A stretch of 64,000 nucleotides of DNA from Rhodococcus triatomae BKS 15-14 (GTDB taxonomy: Bacteria > Actinomycetota > Actinomycetes > Mycobacteriales > Mycobacteriaceae): NCBI GenBank assembly GCA_000341795.1, contig AODO01000006.1, positions 124,001-188,000 on the forward strand. Direction: 5' to 3'. This document shows, one piece after another, positions 10,276 through 18,235 of this stretch. The position numbers were made by a program, and so were the translations under genes. Below the pieces are notes generated by a model. That model was given only the letters and a program-made list of their open reading frames with translations, had not been told where the DNA came from and made no database searches. Position 1 is the stretch's first letter. Every line of letters starts with the position of its first letter.

Positions 10276-11457
10276 CTACTCGAACAGGCGCTGACCCGGA
10301 TACCCGCCCTCACGGCACCCCGGCGGAATCGCGAACACCGCCGACCCGATCGGTGTGGACCAGGTGTTGAACAGGTCGTCGTCCGACAGGCGTTGTTGGA
10401 CGGGCACGAACTGGCGTACCGGGTCGGCCTGGTAGCTGACGAACACCAGACCGGAGTCGGACACCGCATCCCCTCCCGGCGCCTCGTCGTAGTTGTACGA
10501 ACGACGATGAAACCGCTCCGACCGATCCAGCGAACGGGACAGGGCGATGTGCGAATTCGGGGCGATCACGGTGATGCCGCCCGGCCCGACGGCACCGAAG
10601 TCGGGTTCGTCGTGCTCCGATTCGCCGGTCAGCGGCGCACCGTCGGACAGCCTGCGGCCCATCACGATCTCGCGCCCCGGCCGGTCCAGCTCGTCCCACT
10701 CGTCCAGGTGCAGCCGAATGCGCCGGATCACCACCGAGGTGCCGCCGTCGAGCCAGGACCCGTCGTCGACCCACACGAGCGAGTCGAAGTCGTGGGTGCC
10801 CGCCGCCGGGTTCACGGTGCCGTCGACCTGCCCCATCAGGTTCCGCATCGTGGTGCCCTCGGGTTCGCTGCCCCGAGCCCGCCGGAACCCCTGCTGCGAC
10901 CAGCGTACGGTCGCGGCGCCGCGGGCACCCTTGAGCAGAACGCGGAGCGCGTGCGCCACCGCGACCGGGTCGTCCGAACCGACCTGGAGCAGCAGATCAC
11001 CGTCACTCCACCGCGATTCGAGTCGGTCGACGTCGAACGGCGGCAACGGTGACAGCCACGTGGGACGCAGGTGCTCGCGGCCCGCCGCGGCGAACACGCC
11101 GGGACCGAACCCGATCGTGACGGTGAGCCGGGCCGGAACCGCCGCCAGTTCGGGTTCCGTGTCGGCGAGGGCGCGACGACCGGCCGTCAGCCGGGCCGCG
11201 TCGTCGGTCCACACCCGCATCAACCGGATCAGGGCGTCGCGATCGACGCCGGGACGGAGATCCAGACCGACGAAGGTGGTGTGTGCGGGCGGGGGTGTCG
11301 CGATCCCGGCCTGACGGTCGCCGTGGAACGGGACCGTGGCCGGTGACGCCGCCGACGCGGGACTGTCCGTGACGGTCGCCGCACCCCAGCCGAGTGCCAC
11401 GCCACCTGCCGCCAGAGCGCCGCCGCCGAGCAGTCGACGACGGCTGATCTCACTCAC
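10276..11457 (-). CDS. efeB: Exported DyP-type heme peroxidase (EfeB/deferrochelatase-like)
   Basis: The product is 393 aa. The N-terminus has a twin-arginine signal (SRRRLLGGGALAAGGVALG), so it is exported folded with heme. Mature features are GDRQAGI near the N-terminus, the DyP motif GxxDG as MGQVDGTVN, and the distal region SFNY-like RRSYNYDEAP. DyP enzymes oxidise dyes and phenols with H2O2, or remove iron from heme in EfeUOB systems. EfeU and EfeO are absent here. Instead the start overlaps the upstream PCuAC gene by 8 bp, suggesting a copper/heme operon: membrane protein, PCuAC, DyP. The symbol follows family usage, not a proven iron-uptake role. Confidence 0.88.
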   Translation of the reverse strand: MSEISRRRLLGGGALAAGGVALGWGAATVTDSPASAASPATVPFHGDRQAGIATPPPAHTTFVGLDLRPGVDRDALIRLMRVWTDDAARLTAGRRALADTEPELAAVPARLTVTIGFGPGVFAAAGREHLRPTWLSPLPPFDVDRLESRWSDGDLLLQVGSDDPVAVAHALRVLLKGARGAATVRWSQQGFRRARGSEPEGTTMRNLMGQVDGTVNPAAGTHDFDSLVWVDDGSWLDGGTSVVIRRIRLHLDEWDELDRPGREIVMGRRLSDGAPLTGESEHDEPDFGAVGPGGITVIAPNSHIALSRSLDRSERFHRRSYNYDEAPGGDAVSDSGLVFVSYQADPVRQFVPVQQRLSDDDLFNTWSTPIGSAVFAIPPGCREGGYPGQRLFE

Positions 11458-11962
11458 CGGTGTGTTCCGAGTAGTTCTCCTGTGCCCCGGCGAAGTCGCG
11501 GATGGGAACCTCCACCGCGGTGGAGCTGCCGTCGGCGAAGGTGAGCGTCAGCGCGAGCGCGTCCCCGGCCCGAAGCGGGGTCGTCACGTCCATCAGCATC
11601 ACGTGTTCCCCACCCGGTTCGAGGACCCGTTCGCCGTGCGCGGGCACCTCGAATCCGCCTTCCTTCTGCCGCATCGACATCGAGCCGGCGCCGTCGGGTG
11701 CCATCTCGTGCAGTTCGACCCGTCCGGCGACGTCGGCACCGGCCGCGGTGAGGGTGATCGGCGTGTCCCCGTCGTTGACCAGCGTGCCGAACGCGGCGGT
11801 CATGCCGCCGTCGGCTGCCTTCGCCCACGAGTCGGTCAGGGTCACGGAGCTCGCGGCGTCGGCGCGGTCGGTGTCGGCGGAGCATCCCACGACGGCTGCG
11901 GCCAGGCCGACCGTCGCCGCTGCGGCGAGCAGTGAACGTCGAATACGGTTCGTCGTCATCAT
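11450..11962 (-). CDS. PCuAC-type copper chaperone lipoprotein
   Basis: The product is 170 aa with a lipoprotein signal ending in AAVVGC (Cys about 27), so it is anchored on the outer face of the membrane. The copper-binding arrangement of PCuAC (DUF461) proteins is visible: VELHEMAPDG, then SMSMRQKEGG, then PGGEHVMLMD. This fits the H(M)x10Mx21HxM Cu(I) site. Such chaperones hand copper to the CuA centre of cytochrome oxidase or to other extracytoplasmic proteins. It overlaps the DyP gene by 8 bp and sits 84 bp after a membrane-protein gene, so the three are probably cotranscribed. Confidence 0.9.
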   Translation of the reverse strand: MMTTNRIRRSLLAAAATVGLAAAVVGCSADTDRADAASSVTLTDSWAKAADGGMTAAFGTLVNDGDTPITLTAAGADVAGRVELHEMAPDGAGSMSMRQKEGGFEVPAHGERVLEPGGEHVMLMDVTTPLRAGDALALTLTFADGSSTAVEVPIRDFAGAQENYSEHTGE

Positions 11963-12046
11963 GATTCGGTTGTCCTTCTCGGGTTGGTTCTCGGTCCGCT
12001 GCGCGCACGGCAGCGACGTGCCGCCGGATGGGTGGCACGCGAATGG

Positions 12047-12580
12047 TCAGGAGCGGACGAGAACCGGCGGACCCCGCAGGGACAGACCGGTACGGCAGAG
12101 GATCTCGGCCAGTGGCCGGGACGGACGCCCCGCGGGGCGGAGTCGGACGGGTGCGAACGGTTCGGGATGCGCCGGCCGTCCGGCCGTCACCGCGCGCAGT
12201 GCGGCGCAGACCGCGGTTCCGACCCCGTCGGCGGCACCGACCAGCATCGCGCACACCGTCACCGCGGCGGCGTGGGCGGCCGCCATTCCGGCGGTCACGG
12301 TCACCGTGTGGTGGGTCTCGAGCGAGAGTGCGAGGTGACCGAGGACCTGACCCACGGACAGCACCCCCACGGCAGCGACGGTGCCGCGACGGAGGGCGGG
12401 GACGACGCTCGCGCACGAGGCGAGGATCGCCGCGAGCCCGGTGAGAACGATCAGGGTGGAGCTGGTCGGGACGCCTCCGCCTGCGGCGCCGTGAGCGGCG
12501 ACCGACAGCGAGACCGTGGCACCGGCGAGTGCGCCGCCCCGAACGGGGGCGACGACCCCGGTCGCGGTCGCGGCACGCAC
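12047..12580 (-). CDS. Putative membrane protein upstream of the PCuAC chaperone
   Basis: The product is 177 aa with about four hydrophobic segments in the first 130 residues and an Arg/Pro-rich tail. Histidines sit in or near the membrane (LGHLALSLETHH, AAAHAAAVTV), which would suit metal or heme binding, but no named family is recognised. The GTG at 12580 is the longest start. It leads the probable operon with PCuAC and the DyP peroxidase, and its promoter contains a near-perfect 17-bp palindrome. A role in copper handling is inference from position. It could alternatively be a cytochrome-oxidase accessory protein. Confidence 0.6.
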   Translation of the reverse strand: MRAATATGVVAPVRGGALAGATVSLSVAAHGAAGGGVPTSSTLIVLTGLAAILASCASVVPALRRGTVAAVGVLSVGQVLGHLALSLETHHTVTVTAGMAAAHAAAVTVCAMLVGAADGVGTAVCAALRAVTAGRPAHPEPFAPVRLRPAGRPSRPLAEILCRTGLSLRGPPVLVRS

Positions 12581-12591
12581 GAACCGAACTT

Positions 12592-12608
12592 TACTACAGG
12601 CTGTCGTA
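12592..12608. promoter_or_regulatory. 17-bp near-palindrome in the copper/XRE divergent promoter
   Basis: TACTACAGGCTGTCGTA reads as TAC-t-ACAG-g-CTGT-c-GTA, symmetric except at one pair. It starts 12 bases upstream of the GTG at 12580 and about 80 upstream of the XRE gene. The TACTACA/TGTNGTA arms resemble operators of BlaI/CopY-family repressors, which in some bacteria control copper genes. No such repressor gene is in the window. Confidence 0.45.
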
Positions 12609-12687
12609 GCTCTTCGGCACGAGTCGATGACCTCTGCCTATCCCGAACAACTTGACGAAGCGTTGGGTTTTCACAACACTTTGATGC

Positions 12688-12978
12688 ATGAGTCCCGTAC
12701 GGCGGGGTGAGTCACGCCCCATCTTCAACCGCATCGCGGTGCTGCGGGCAGAACGGTCGATGAGCCGGGCCGAACTCGCCGCGCTGATCGAGGTGAACCC
12801 GCAGACGGTCGGCGCGCTCGAACGCGGCGACCACTACCCCAGCCTCGACCTGGCACTGCGGATCTGCGAGGTGTTCGGGCTGCCCGTCGAGGCGGTGTTC
12901 TCCCGCAGTGCGTTCACCCCGCTCTCGACCGAGTACTACCGGCACACCCGCGCGGAAGGAGCCGACCGACATGCCTGA
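12688..12978 (+). CDS. XRE-family helix-turn-helix regulator
   Basis: The product is 96 aa: one Cro/C1-type DNA-binding domain (about 12-68) with the recognition region MSRAELAALIEVNPQTVGAL followed by ERGDHYPSLDLALRICEVFG. This short class usually precedes membrane and ABC exporter genes and represses them. Its stop overlaps the start of the next gene by 8 bp, and three further genes follow with ATGA/GTGA-style overlaps, so it is the first gene of a four-gene operon. No ligand domain is present. Confidence 0.88.
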   Translation: MSPVRRGESRPIFNRIAVLRAERSMSRAELAALIEVNPQTVGALERGDHYPSLDLALRICEVFGLPVEAVFSRSAFTPLSTEYYRHTRAEGADRHA

Positions 12979-13558
12979 GCAGACCGTCTTCGAGCGCTAC
13001 CAGCAACACCGCGCGCGCCGCTTTCTCGTCAGATCCGAGAAGACCGAGAAGATGCTCCCGCGGTGGCGCACCCGTGCCCGGCGCCGGATCCTCGTCGTCG
13101 CGCTCGGCGTCACCTTCGTCCTCATGCTCACCGTCGGCGTCCTCTGCCACTTCTTCGAGCGGGGCCCGCTGCTGTGGTTGCCTGCCTGCCTCGTGTTCTT
13201 CCCGATCTGGATCGCGCTGTCGATCGTGTCGGGGCAGCTCGGCGACGCCCCCAGCGAGGCACTCGACGAATGGGAGATACAGCAGCGCAACGCCGCACGG
13301 TCCGTCGGCCTGAGCATCACCCAGTGGCTGGTGATGGTCCCGGTCGCCTACCTGATCATCGGCAGCAGTCTCACCGACGGCAACCACACCACGATGGCGT
13401 ACACGGGCGGGTTGCTCACCATCACCACCCTCCTGATCGGCGGCTGCTCCCCCACCATGATCCTCGCGTGGAGTCGGCCCGACCCCTATCCCGATCCACA
13501 CCCCACCGACGAGCAGTCACACCCGACGACCAACAACGATCGCCTGGAGGCGCCGTGA
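12971..13558 (+). CDS. Membrane protein of the XRE-ABC exporter operon
   Basis: The product is 195 aa with four hydrophobic helices in two hairpins (about 40-60, 65-90, 115-135 and 145-170) and basic N- and hydrophilic C-terminal tails. The frame is open upstream, but the ATG at 12971 overlaps the XRE stop and gives translational coupling. I recognise no named domain. Its position between the regulator and the ABC ATPase suggests an accessory part of the exporter or an immunity/sensor component. Confidence 0.75.
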   Translation: MPEQTVFERYQQHRARRFLVRSEKTEKMLPRWRTRARRRILVVALGVTFVLMLTVGVLCHFFERGPLLWLPACLVFFPIWIALSIVSGQLGDAPSEALDEWEIQQRNAARSVGLSITQWLVMVPVAYLIIGSSLTDGNHTTMAYTGGLLTITTLLIGGCSPTMILAWSRPDPYPDPHPTDEQSHPTTNNDRLEAP

Positions 13559-14454
13559 GTTCGAACATCCTTGCCATCGAGCACATCTCGAAACGCTACG
13601 GCGACGTCGTCGCCCTCGACGACCTGAGCTTCGAGGTCCGTCCCGGCGAGATCTTCGGATTCGTCGGCTCGAACGGCGCCGGCAAGACCACCACGATGCG
13701 GATCGCCCTCGGGGTGCTGTCCGCCGACTCCGGGCAGGTGCTGCTCGGCGGCCGCCCCGTCGACCTCGACGTCCGCCGCACCATCGGCTACATGCCCGAG
13801 GAACGGGGCCTGTACCCGAAGATGAAGGTCGGCGATCAGCTCGCGTATCTCGCCGAACTGCACGGACTCTCGCGTCGCGACGCCGCCGCCGCGGTCACCC
13901 GGTGGACCGAACGTCTCGGCATCGCCGGACGGGCCGGGGACGCCGTCGACTCCCTCAGCCTCGGCAACCAGCAGCGCGTCCAGCTCGCCGCCGCACTCGT
14001 CCACGACCCCGCGGTCCTCGTACTCGACGAGCCGTTCTCCGGCCTCGACCCCGTCGCGGTCGACGTCATGAGCGAGGTGCTCGCCGAGAAGGCGGCCACC
14101 GGCGTCCCCGTCGTCTTCTCCAGCCACCAGCTCGACCTCGTGCAACGGCTCTGCGATCGGGTCGGCATCATCGCCGGCGGTCGGATGAAGGCCGTCGGCA
14201 CCGTCGACGAACTGCGAGGCCGCGGCCGGCCGCGGCTGGTCGTGCACGCCCCCGAAGCGCCGTCCGGCTGGGCCGACCACCTGCACGGGGTGCACACCGT
14301 CTCGCACGGCGAAGGCCGCACCGTCCTGGAACTGAGCGACGACGCCAGCGACCAGGACGTGCTCGCCGCCGCCCTGAAAACCGGTCCGGTGCACGAGTTC
14401 TCCGTCAACCGGCCCACCCTCACCGAACTGTTCCGAGAGGTCGTGACCGCATGA
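13555..14454 (+). CDS. ABC exporter ATP-binding protein (NatA-like)
   Basis: The product is 299 aa with Walker A GSNGAGKTT, signature LSLGNQQR, Walker B VLVLDEPFSGLDP and the switch His in SSHQLD. A C-terminal extension of about 80 residues is typical of DUF4162-bearing ABC-2 ATPases such as NatA. The GTG start overlaps the previous stop (GTGA) and its own stop overlaps the permease start (ATGA). With the permease it should form a homodimeric ABC-2 exporter. The substrate may be an ion, peptide or drug and is undetermined. Confidence 0.93.
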   Translation: MSSNILAIEHISKRYGDVVALDDLSFEVRPGEIFGFVGSNGAGKTTTMRIALGVLSADSGQVLLGGRPVDLDVRRTIGYMPEERGLYPKMKVGDQLAYLAELHGLSRRDAAAAVTRWTERLGIAGRAGDAVDSLSLGNQQRVQLAAALVHDPAVLVLDEPFSGLDPVAVDVMSEVLAEKAATGVPVVFSSHQLDLVQRLCDRVGIIAGGRMKAVGTVDELRGRGRPRLVVHAPEAPSGWADHLHGVHTVSHGEGRTVLELSDDASDQDVLAAALKTGPVHEFSVNRPTLTELFREVVTA

Positions 14455-15683
14455 GCACCGCCACCACGGACCGCGCGCATCCCGATCGGCCCGACGTCGG
14501 CGCGACCCGCGCCGTCGCCCTCGTCGCCCGCCGCGAGTTCCGCACCCAGGTCCACAAGCGCAGCTTCCTGATCAGCAACCTGATCATCCTCGTCGCGATC
14601 GTCGGTGGCATCGTCGGCTACTCCATCTTCTCCGGCGGCGACGACGTCGACACCTCCACCGTCGGCCTCGTCGGCGACCAGTCCCTCGGCGCAACGTTGG
14701 AATCGACCGGCGAGCAGCTCGGCACGCCGATCGAGGTCGTCTCCGTCGCCGACGAGCAGGCCGCTCGCGAGCGCGTCGAGTCAGGCGACCTCGACGTCGC
14801 CCTCGTCCCCGCCGCCGACGGATCCGCCGTCGCGATCGCCGAGAAGGACGTCGACGGCGGGCTTCGCACCGTGCTCGACGTCGCCGTCGCCGGACAGGCG
14901 CAGCAGCAGGCACTCGACGCGCAGGGCGTCGACGTCGCGCAGCTCTCCGCCGCGACCTCCGCCGCCGTCGTCACCGTCGACGCGATCGACCCCCCGGACC
15001 CCGAACAGAGTCAGCGGATCGCGCTGTCCGTCACCGCGGTGTTCCTGCTGTACATGCAGATCCTCGGGTTCGGCATGGCCGTCGCGATGGGCGTCGTCGA
15101 GGAGAAGTCGAGCCGCGTGGTGGAACTCCTGCTGTCGACGGTGCGGCCACTGCACCTGCTGTGGGGCAAGATCCTCGGTATCGGCGCGGTCGGGCTCGTG
15201 CAGCTCACGGCGTACGGCATCGCCGGTGTCGGCGCCGGCCTCGCCACCGGTGTCCTGACGGTCACCGGCACCGCCCTCGCCGTCCTCGCGAGCACCCTCG
15301 CCTGGTTCGTTCTCGGGTTCGTGTTCTTCGCCGCCCTCTACGCGGCCGCCGGGTCGATGGTCTCCCGGCAGGAGGACGTCAACTCCACCTCGATGCCGCT
15401 GATGCTGGTCATCATGGCGATGTTCTTCTCCGCGTTCTCCGCGGTCGGCGACCCCGACGGCACCGTGAGTTCCGTGCTCAGCTGGATTCCGCCGTTCTCG
15501 GCGATCCTGATGCCGCTGCGCATCGCCGCCGGTGTCGCGTCGCCGATGCAGATCGTCGCGACCGTCGCGATCATGCTCGCCGCGACCGTCGTGGCAGCGA
15601 CCGTCGCCGCGAAGGTGTACCAGCGTTCGATTCTGCGGGTCGGCGCGACCGTGTCGTGGCGGGAGGCGTTCGGGCGAGCGTGA
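14451..15683 (+). CDS. ABC-2 exporter permease (NatB-like)
   Basis: The product is 410 aa. A first transmembrane helix (about 43-60) is followed by an extracytoplasmic region of about 140 residues, then five or six helices from about 195 to 395. The region EEKSSRVVELLLSTVRP is the conserved cytoplasmic coupling element of ABC-2 type (DUF-NatB/LinM) permeases. It is the membrane partner of the ATPase that it overlaps by 4 bp. The operon apparently ends here, 15 bp before accD3. Confidence 0.92.
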   Translation: MSTATTDRAHPDRPDVGATRAVALVARREFRTQVHKRSFLISNLIILVAIVGGIVGYSIFSGGDDVDTSTVGLVGDQSLGATLESTGEQLGTPIEVVSVADEQAARERVESGDLDVALVPAADGSAVAIAEKDVDGGLRTVLDVAVAGQAQQQALDAQGVDVAQLSAATSAAVVTVDAIDPPDPEQSQRIALSVTAVFLLYMQILGFGMAVAMGVVEEKSSRVVELLLSTVRPLHLLWGKILGIGAVGLVQLTAYGIAGVGAGLATGVLTVTGTALAVLASTLAWFVLGFVFFAALYAAAGSMVSRQEDVNSTSMPLMLVIMAMFFSAFSAVGDPDGTVSSVLSWIPPFSAILMPLRIAAGVASPMQIVATVAIMLAATVVAATVAAKVYQRSILRVGATVSWREAFGRA

Positions 15684-15698
15684 AATAGGCTCCTCGGC

Positions 15699-17192
15699 AT
15701 GGCACCGAAGCTGTCGGCCCAGGAGATCCTCGACCTCGTCCTCGACCCGGGCAGTCACCGGTCCTGGGACGTCGCGCCGGTCGAGGTCCCGGTCGGTCCC
15801 GCCTACCGCGCCGACCTCGACCGCGCCCGCGAGCGCACCGGACTCGACGAATCGGTGATCACCGGCGAAGGCACCATCGCGGGCCGCCGCGTCGCGGTGA
15901 TCGCGTGTGAATTCGGTTTCCTCGCGGGCTCGATCGGGGTGGCGGCGGCGGAACGCGTCGTCACCGCGATCGAGCGCGCCACCGCCGAACGTCTGCCGCT
16001 GCTCGCCTCGCCCACCTCCGGCGGTACCCGGATGCAGGAGGGCACCCTCGCCTTCGTGCAGATGGTCAAGATCGCCGCCGCGGTCACCGTGCACAAGGCC
16101 GCGAAACTGCCCTACCTGGTGTACCTGCGTCACCCCACCACGGGCGGGGTGTTCGCCTCCTGGGGATCGCTCGGCCACGTCACCGTCGCCGAACCCGGTG
16201 CGCTCGTCGGCTTCCTCGGCCCCCGGGTCTACCAGGCCCTCTACGGCGAGAGCTTCCCGGAGGGGGTGCAGACGTCGGAGAACCTCTACGCGAACGGCGT
16301 GATCGACGGCGTCGTCGCGCCGGAACTGCTTCGCGACCTGCTGACCCGCGCGTTGCTGGTGCTCACCGGCGAACGGGAGCCGTGGACCGGAGGACCCGCC
16401 GACACCGCCGCGCTCCCCGACGTCCCGGCGTGGCAGTCGGTGACGTCGTCGCGGCGCCCGGACCGGCCCGGCATCCGCCGCCTGTTGCAGCACGCCGCCA
16501 CCGATCAGGTGCCGCTGTCCGGAACCGGGCAGGGCGAGACCGACAAGACCGTACTGATCTCGCTGGCCCGCTTCGGCGGTCAACCGTGTGTGCTGTTCGG
16601 CCAGGATCGCAGCGGGCAGTCCCCGCAGAACACGATGGGACCGGGCGCCCTGCGCGAGGCCCGAAGGGCCATGAAGCTCGCCGACGAGCTCGGCATTCCA
16701 CTGGTGACGGTGATCGACACCCTCGGCGCGTCGCTGTCGAAGGAGGCCGAGGAACGTGGCCTCGCCCCCGAGATCGCCCGCTGTCTGGCCGATCTCGTCA
16801 CCCTCGACACCCCGACGGTGTCGGTGCTGCTCGGCCAGGGCACCGGCGGCGGCGCGTTGGCCCTGCTCCCCGCGGACCGGGTCCTGTGCGCCCAGAACGG
16901 TTGGCTCGCACCACTTCCCCCGGAGGGCGCCAGCGCGATCGTGCACCGAGACACCGCCCACGCCCCGGACATGGCGCAGGCCCAGGGCATCCGATCCCTG
17001 GACCTGCTGCGGGACGGCGTGATCGACGCGATCATTCCGGAGAACCCGGACGCCGCCGACGAGCCCGTCGCGTTCTCCGTCCGGGTCGGCGACGCCATCG
17101 CACGCGAGCTGCACACACTCGTCACCGTTCCCTCCGGCGACAGACTCGCCGCCCGCACCGACCGCTATCGGACACTCGGAGTTCCGCGGTGA
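15699..17192 (+). CDS. accD3: Acyl-CoA carboxylase carboxyltransferase AccD3 (fused beta and alpha halves)
   Basis: The product is 497 aa. It contains two crotonase-like carboxyltransferase halves in one chain: the N-half includes LLASPTSGGTRMQEG (acyl-CoA site) and the C-half includes GQGTGGGALALLPAD and a region like the AccA oxyanion loop. No zinc ribbon is present. It is shorter than AccD5/AccD6-type subunits and similar in architecture to mycobacterial AccD3 (Rv0904c), which lies next to prrA in M. tuberculosis. Partnering with a biotinylated AccA subunit encoded elsewhere is expected. The substrate of AccD3 is not settled. The stop overlaps the next gene (GTGA). Confidence 0.85.
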   Translation: MAPKLSAQEILDLVLDPGSHRSWDVAPVEVPVGPAYRADLDRARERTGLDESVITGEGTIAGRRVAVIACEFGFLAGSIGVAAAERVVTAIERATAERLPLLASPTSGGTRMQEGTLAFVQMVKIAAAVTVHKAAKLPYLVYLRHPTTGGVFASWGSLGHVTVAEPGALVGFLGPRVYQALYGESFPEGVQTSENLYANGVIDGVVAPELLRDLLTRALLVLTGEREPWTGGPADTAALPDVPAWQSVTSSRRPDRPGIRRLLQHAATDQVPLSGTGQGETDKTVLISLARFGGQPCVLFGQDRSGQSPQNTMGPGALREARRAMKLADELGIPLVTVIDTLGASLSKEAEERGLAPEIARCLADLVTLDTPTVSVLLGQGTGGGALALLPADRVLCAQNGWLAPLPPEGASAIVHRDTAHAPDMAQAQGIRSLDLLRDGVIDAIIPENPDAADEPVAFSVRVGDAIARELHTLVTVPSGDRLAARTDRYRTLGVPR

Positions 17193-18211
17193 GCGCCAGC
17201 GGTCGCGAGCACGACTCGGCGGCCCTCGCCCGTTTCGAGCTCTTCCTCCTCGCCGCGATCGCCACGGTTCTCGTCACCCGCGCCTATCTGGCGGCTTCCG
17301 GCTATCCCCAGATCGGCGGGGGCACACTGCACATCGCGCACGTCCTGTGGGGCGGGCTGCTGATGGCGGTGGCACTCGCCGCCCTCGCGCTCACCGAGGG
17401 CAGCAGGGCCCGACTGGTCTCGTCGCTGATCGGCGGCATCGGATTCGGCCTGTTCGTCGACGAGATCGGCAAGTTCGTCACCTCCGACGTGAACTACTTC
17501 TTCCGCCCGGCGATCGCGATGATCTACGTCGTCTTCGTCCTGTTCTGGCTGGTTGCCCGCGTCGCGATCTCCCGGGCCGGGCTCCCGGACACGCGCCGGG
17601 TGGCCATCGGAGCGGACGCGGTCACCGACCTCGCTCTCGGCCATCTCGACGGCATCCGGCGTCGGCACGTGCTCGCGGTGCTCGACGGGGTCCGCGACGC
17701 CCGGTATGTCGATGTGGCCGCCTCCCTGCGCTCCGCCCTCCTCGCACGGCAGGTGCCGACGAGCACCGTCGAGACACGGTTCTCGCATCTGCGCGGAGAC
17801 GTCGCCCGCCGCACGGATCGCGTCCTCGGGCATCGCGTCGTGCGGCGCATCGTGGTGGCGCTGTTCGTGATCCAGGCCCTGGTCGCTGTGGCCTCGGTCG
17901 CGATCGCGATGCTCGCGGAGAACGAGGGAGTCGTCGACGACCTGTCCGATCTGCTGGTCCAGGTGTCGAGCGCCGTGTCCGGCGCACTCGCGCTCCTCGG
18001 CGTGTGGTTCCTGTGGCGCGGACCGTACCTCCGGGCACTGCGCGTGCTCCGGGTGTCGATCATCGTGAGCCTCCTGGTGACGCAGGTCTTCCTGTTCGCC
18101 CAGGAGCAACTCGGCGCGCTCGCCGGGTTCGGGCTGTCGGTGGTGATGCTCGGCTGCCTGCAGGTCGCGATCCGGTCCGAGGAGGAGCAGCTTCTCGAAC
18201 CTCCGACGTGA
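17189..18211 (+). CDS. Multi-pass membrane protein coupled to accD3
   Basis: The product is 340 aa from a GTG overlapping the accD3 stop. Hydrophobic helices are seen at about 12-32, 50-70, 78-95, 108-128, then a hydrophilic domain of about 90 residues and four more helices (about 225-330). GFGLFVDEIGKFVTSDVNYFFRP is a conserved-looking block: GxxLFVDExGKF is common in a family of uncharacterised actinobacterial membrane proteins. Translational coupling to accD3 suggests a link with lipid metabolism, but this is inference. No catalytic motif is recognised. Confidence 0.75.
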   Translation: MSASGREHDSAALARFELFLLAAIATVLVTRAYLAASGYPQIGGGTLHIAHVLWGGLLMAVALAALALTEGSRARLVSSLIGGIGFGLFVDEIGKFVTSDVNYFFRPAIAMIYVVFVLFWLVARVAISRAGLPDTRRVAIGADAVTDLALGHLDGIRRRHVLAVLDGVRDARYVDVAASLRSALLARQVPTSTVETRFSHLRGDVARRTDRVLGHRVVRRIVVALFVIQALVAVASVAIAMLAENEGVVDDLSDLLVQVSSAVSGALALLGVWFLWRGPYLRALRVLRVSIIVSLLVTQVFLFAQEQLGALAGFGLSVVMLGCLQVAIRSEEEQLLEPPT

Positions 18212-18235
18212 CCCGCGGGCGGACCTGCCGCCGCG

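Noticed and set aside
10276-12580. EfeUOB iron-uptake operon
   Set aside because: Only the EfeB-like peroxidase is present; EfeU and EfeO are absent, and the neighbours are copper-related.
14781-17114. Long antisense frame across the ABC permease and accD3
   Set aside because: Same artefact: low-complexity Gly/Asp/Arg/His-rich translation with no motif, opposite two well-supported genes.
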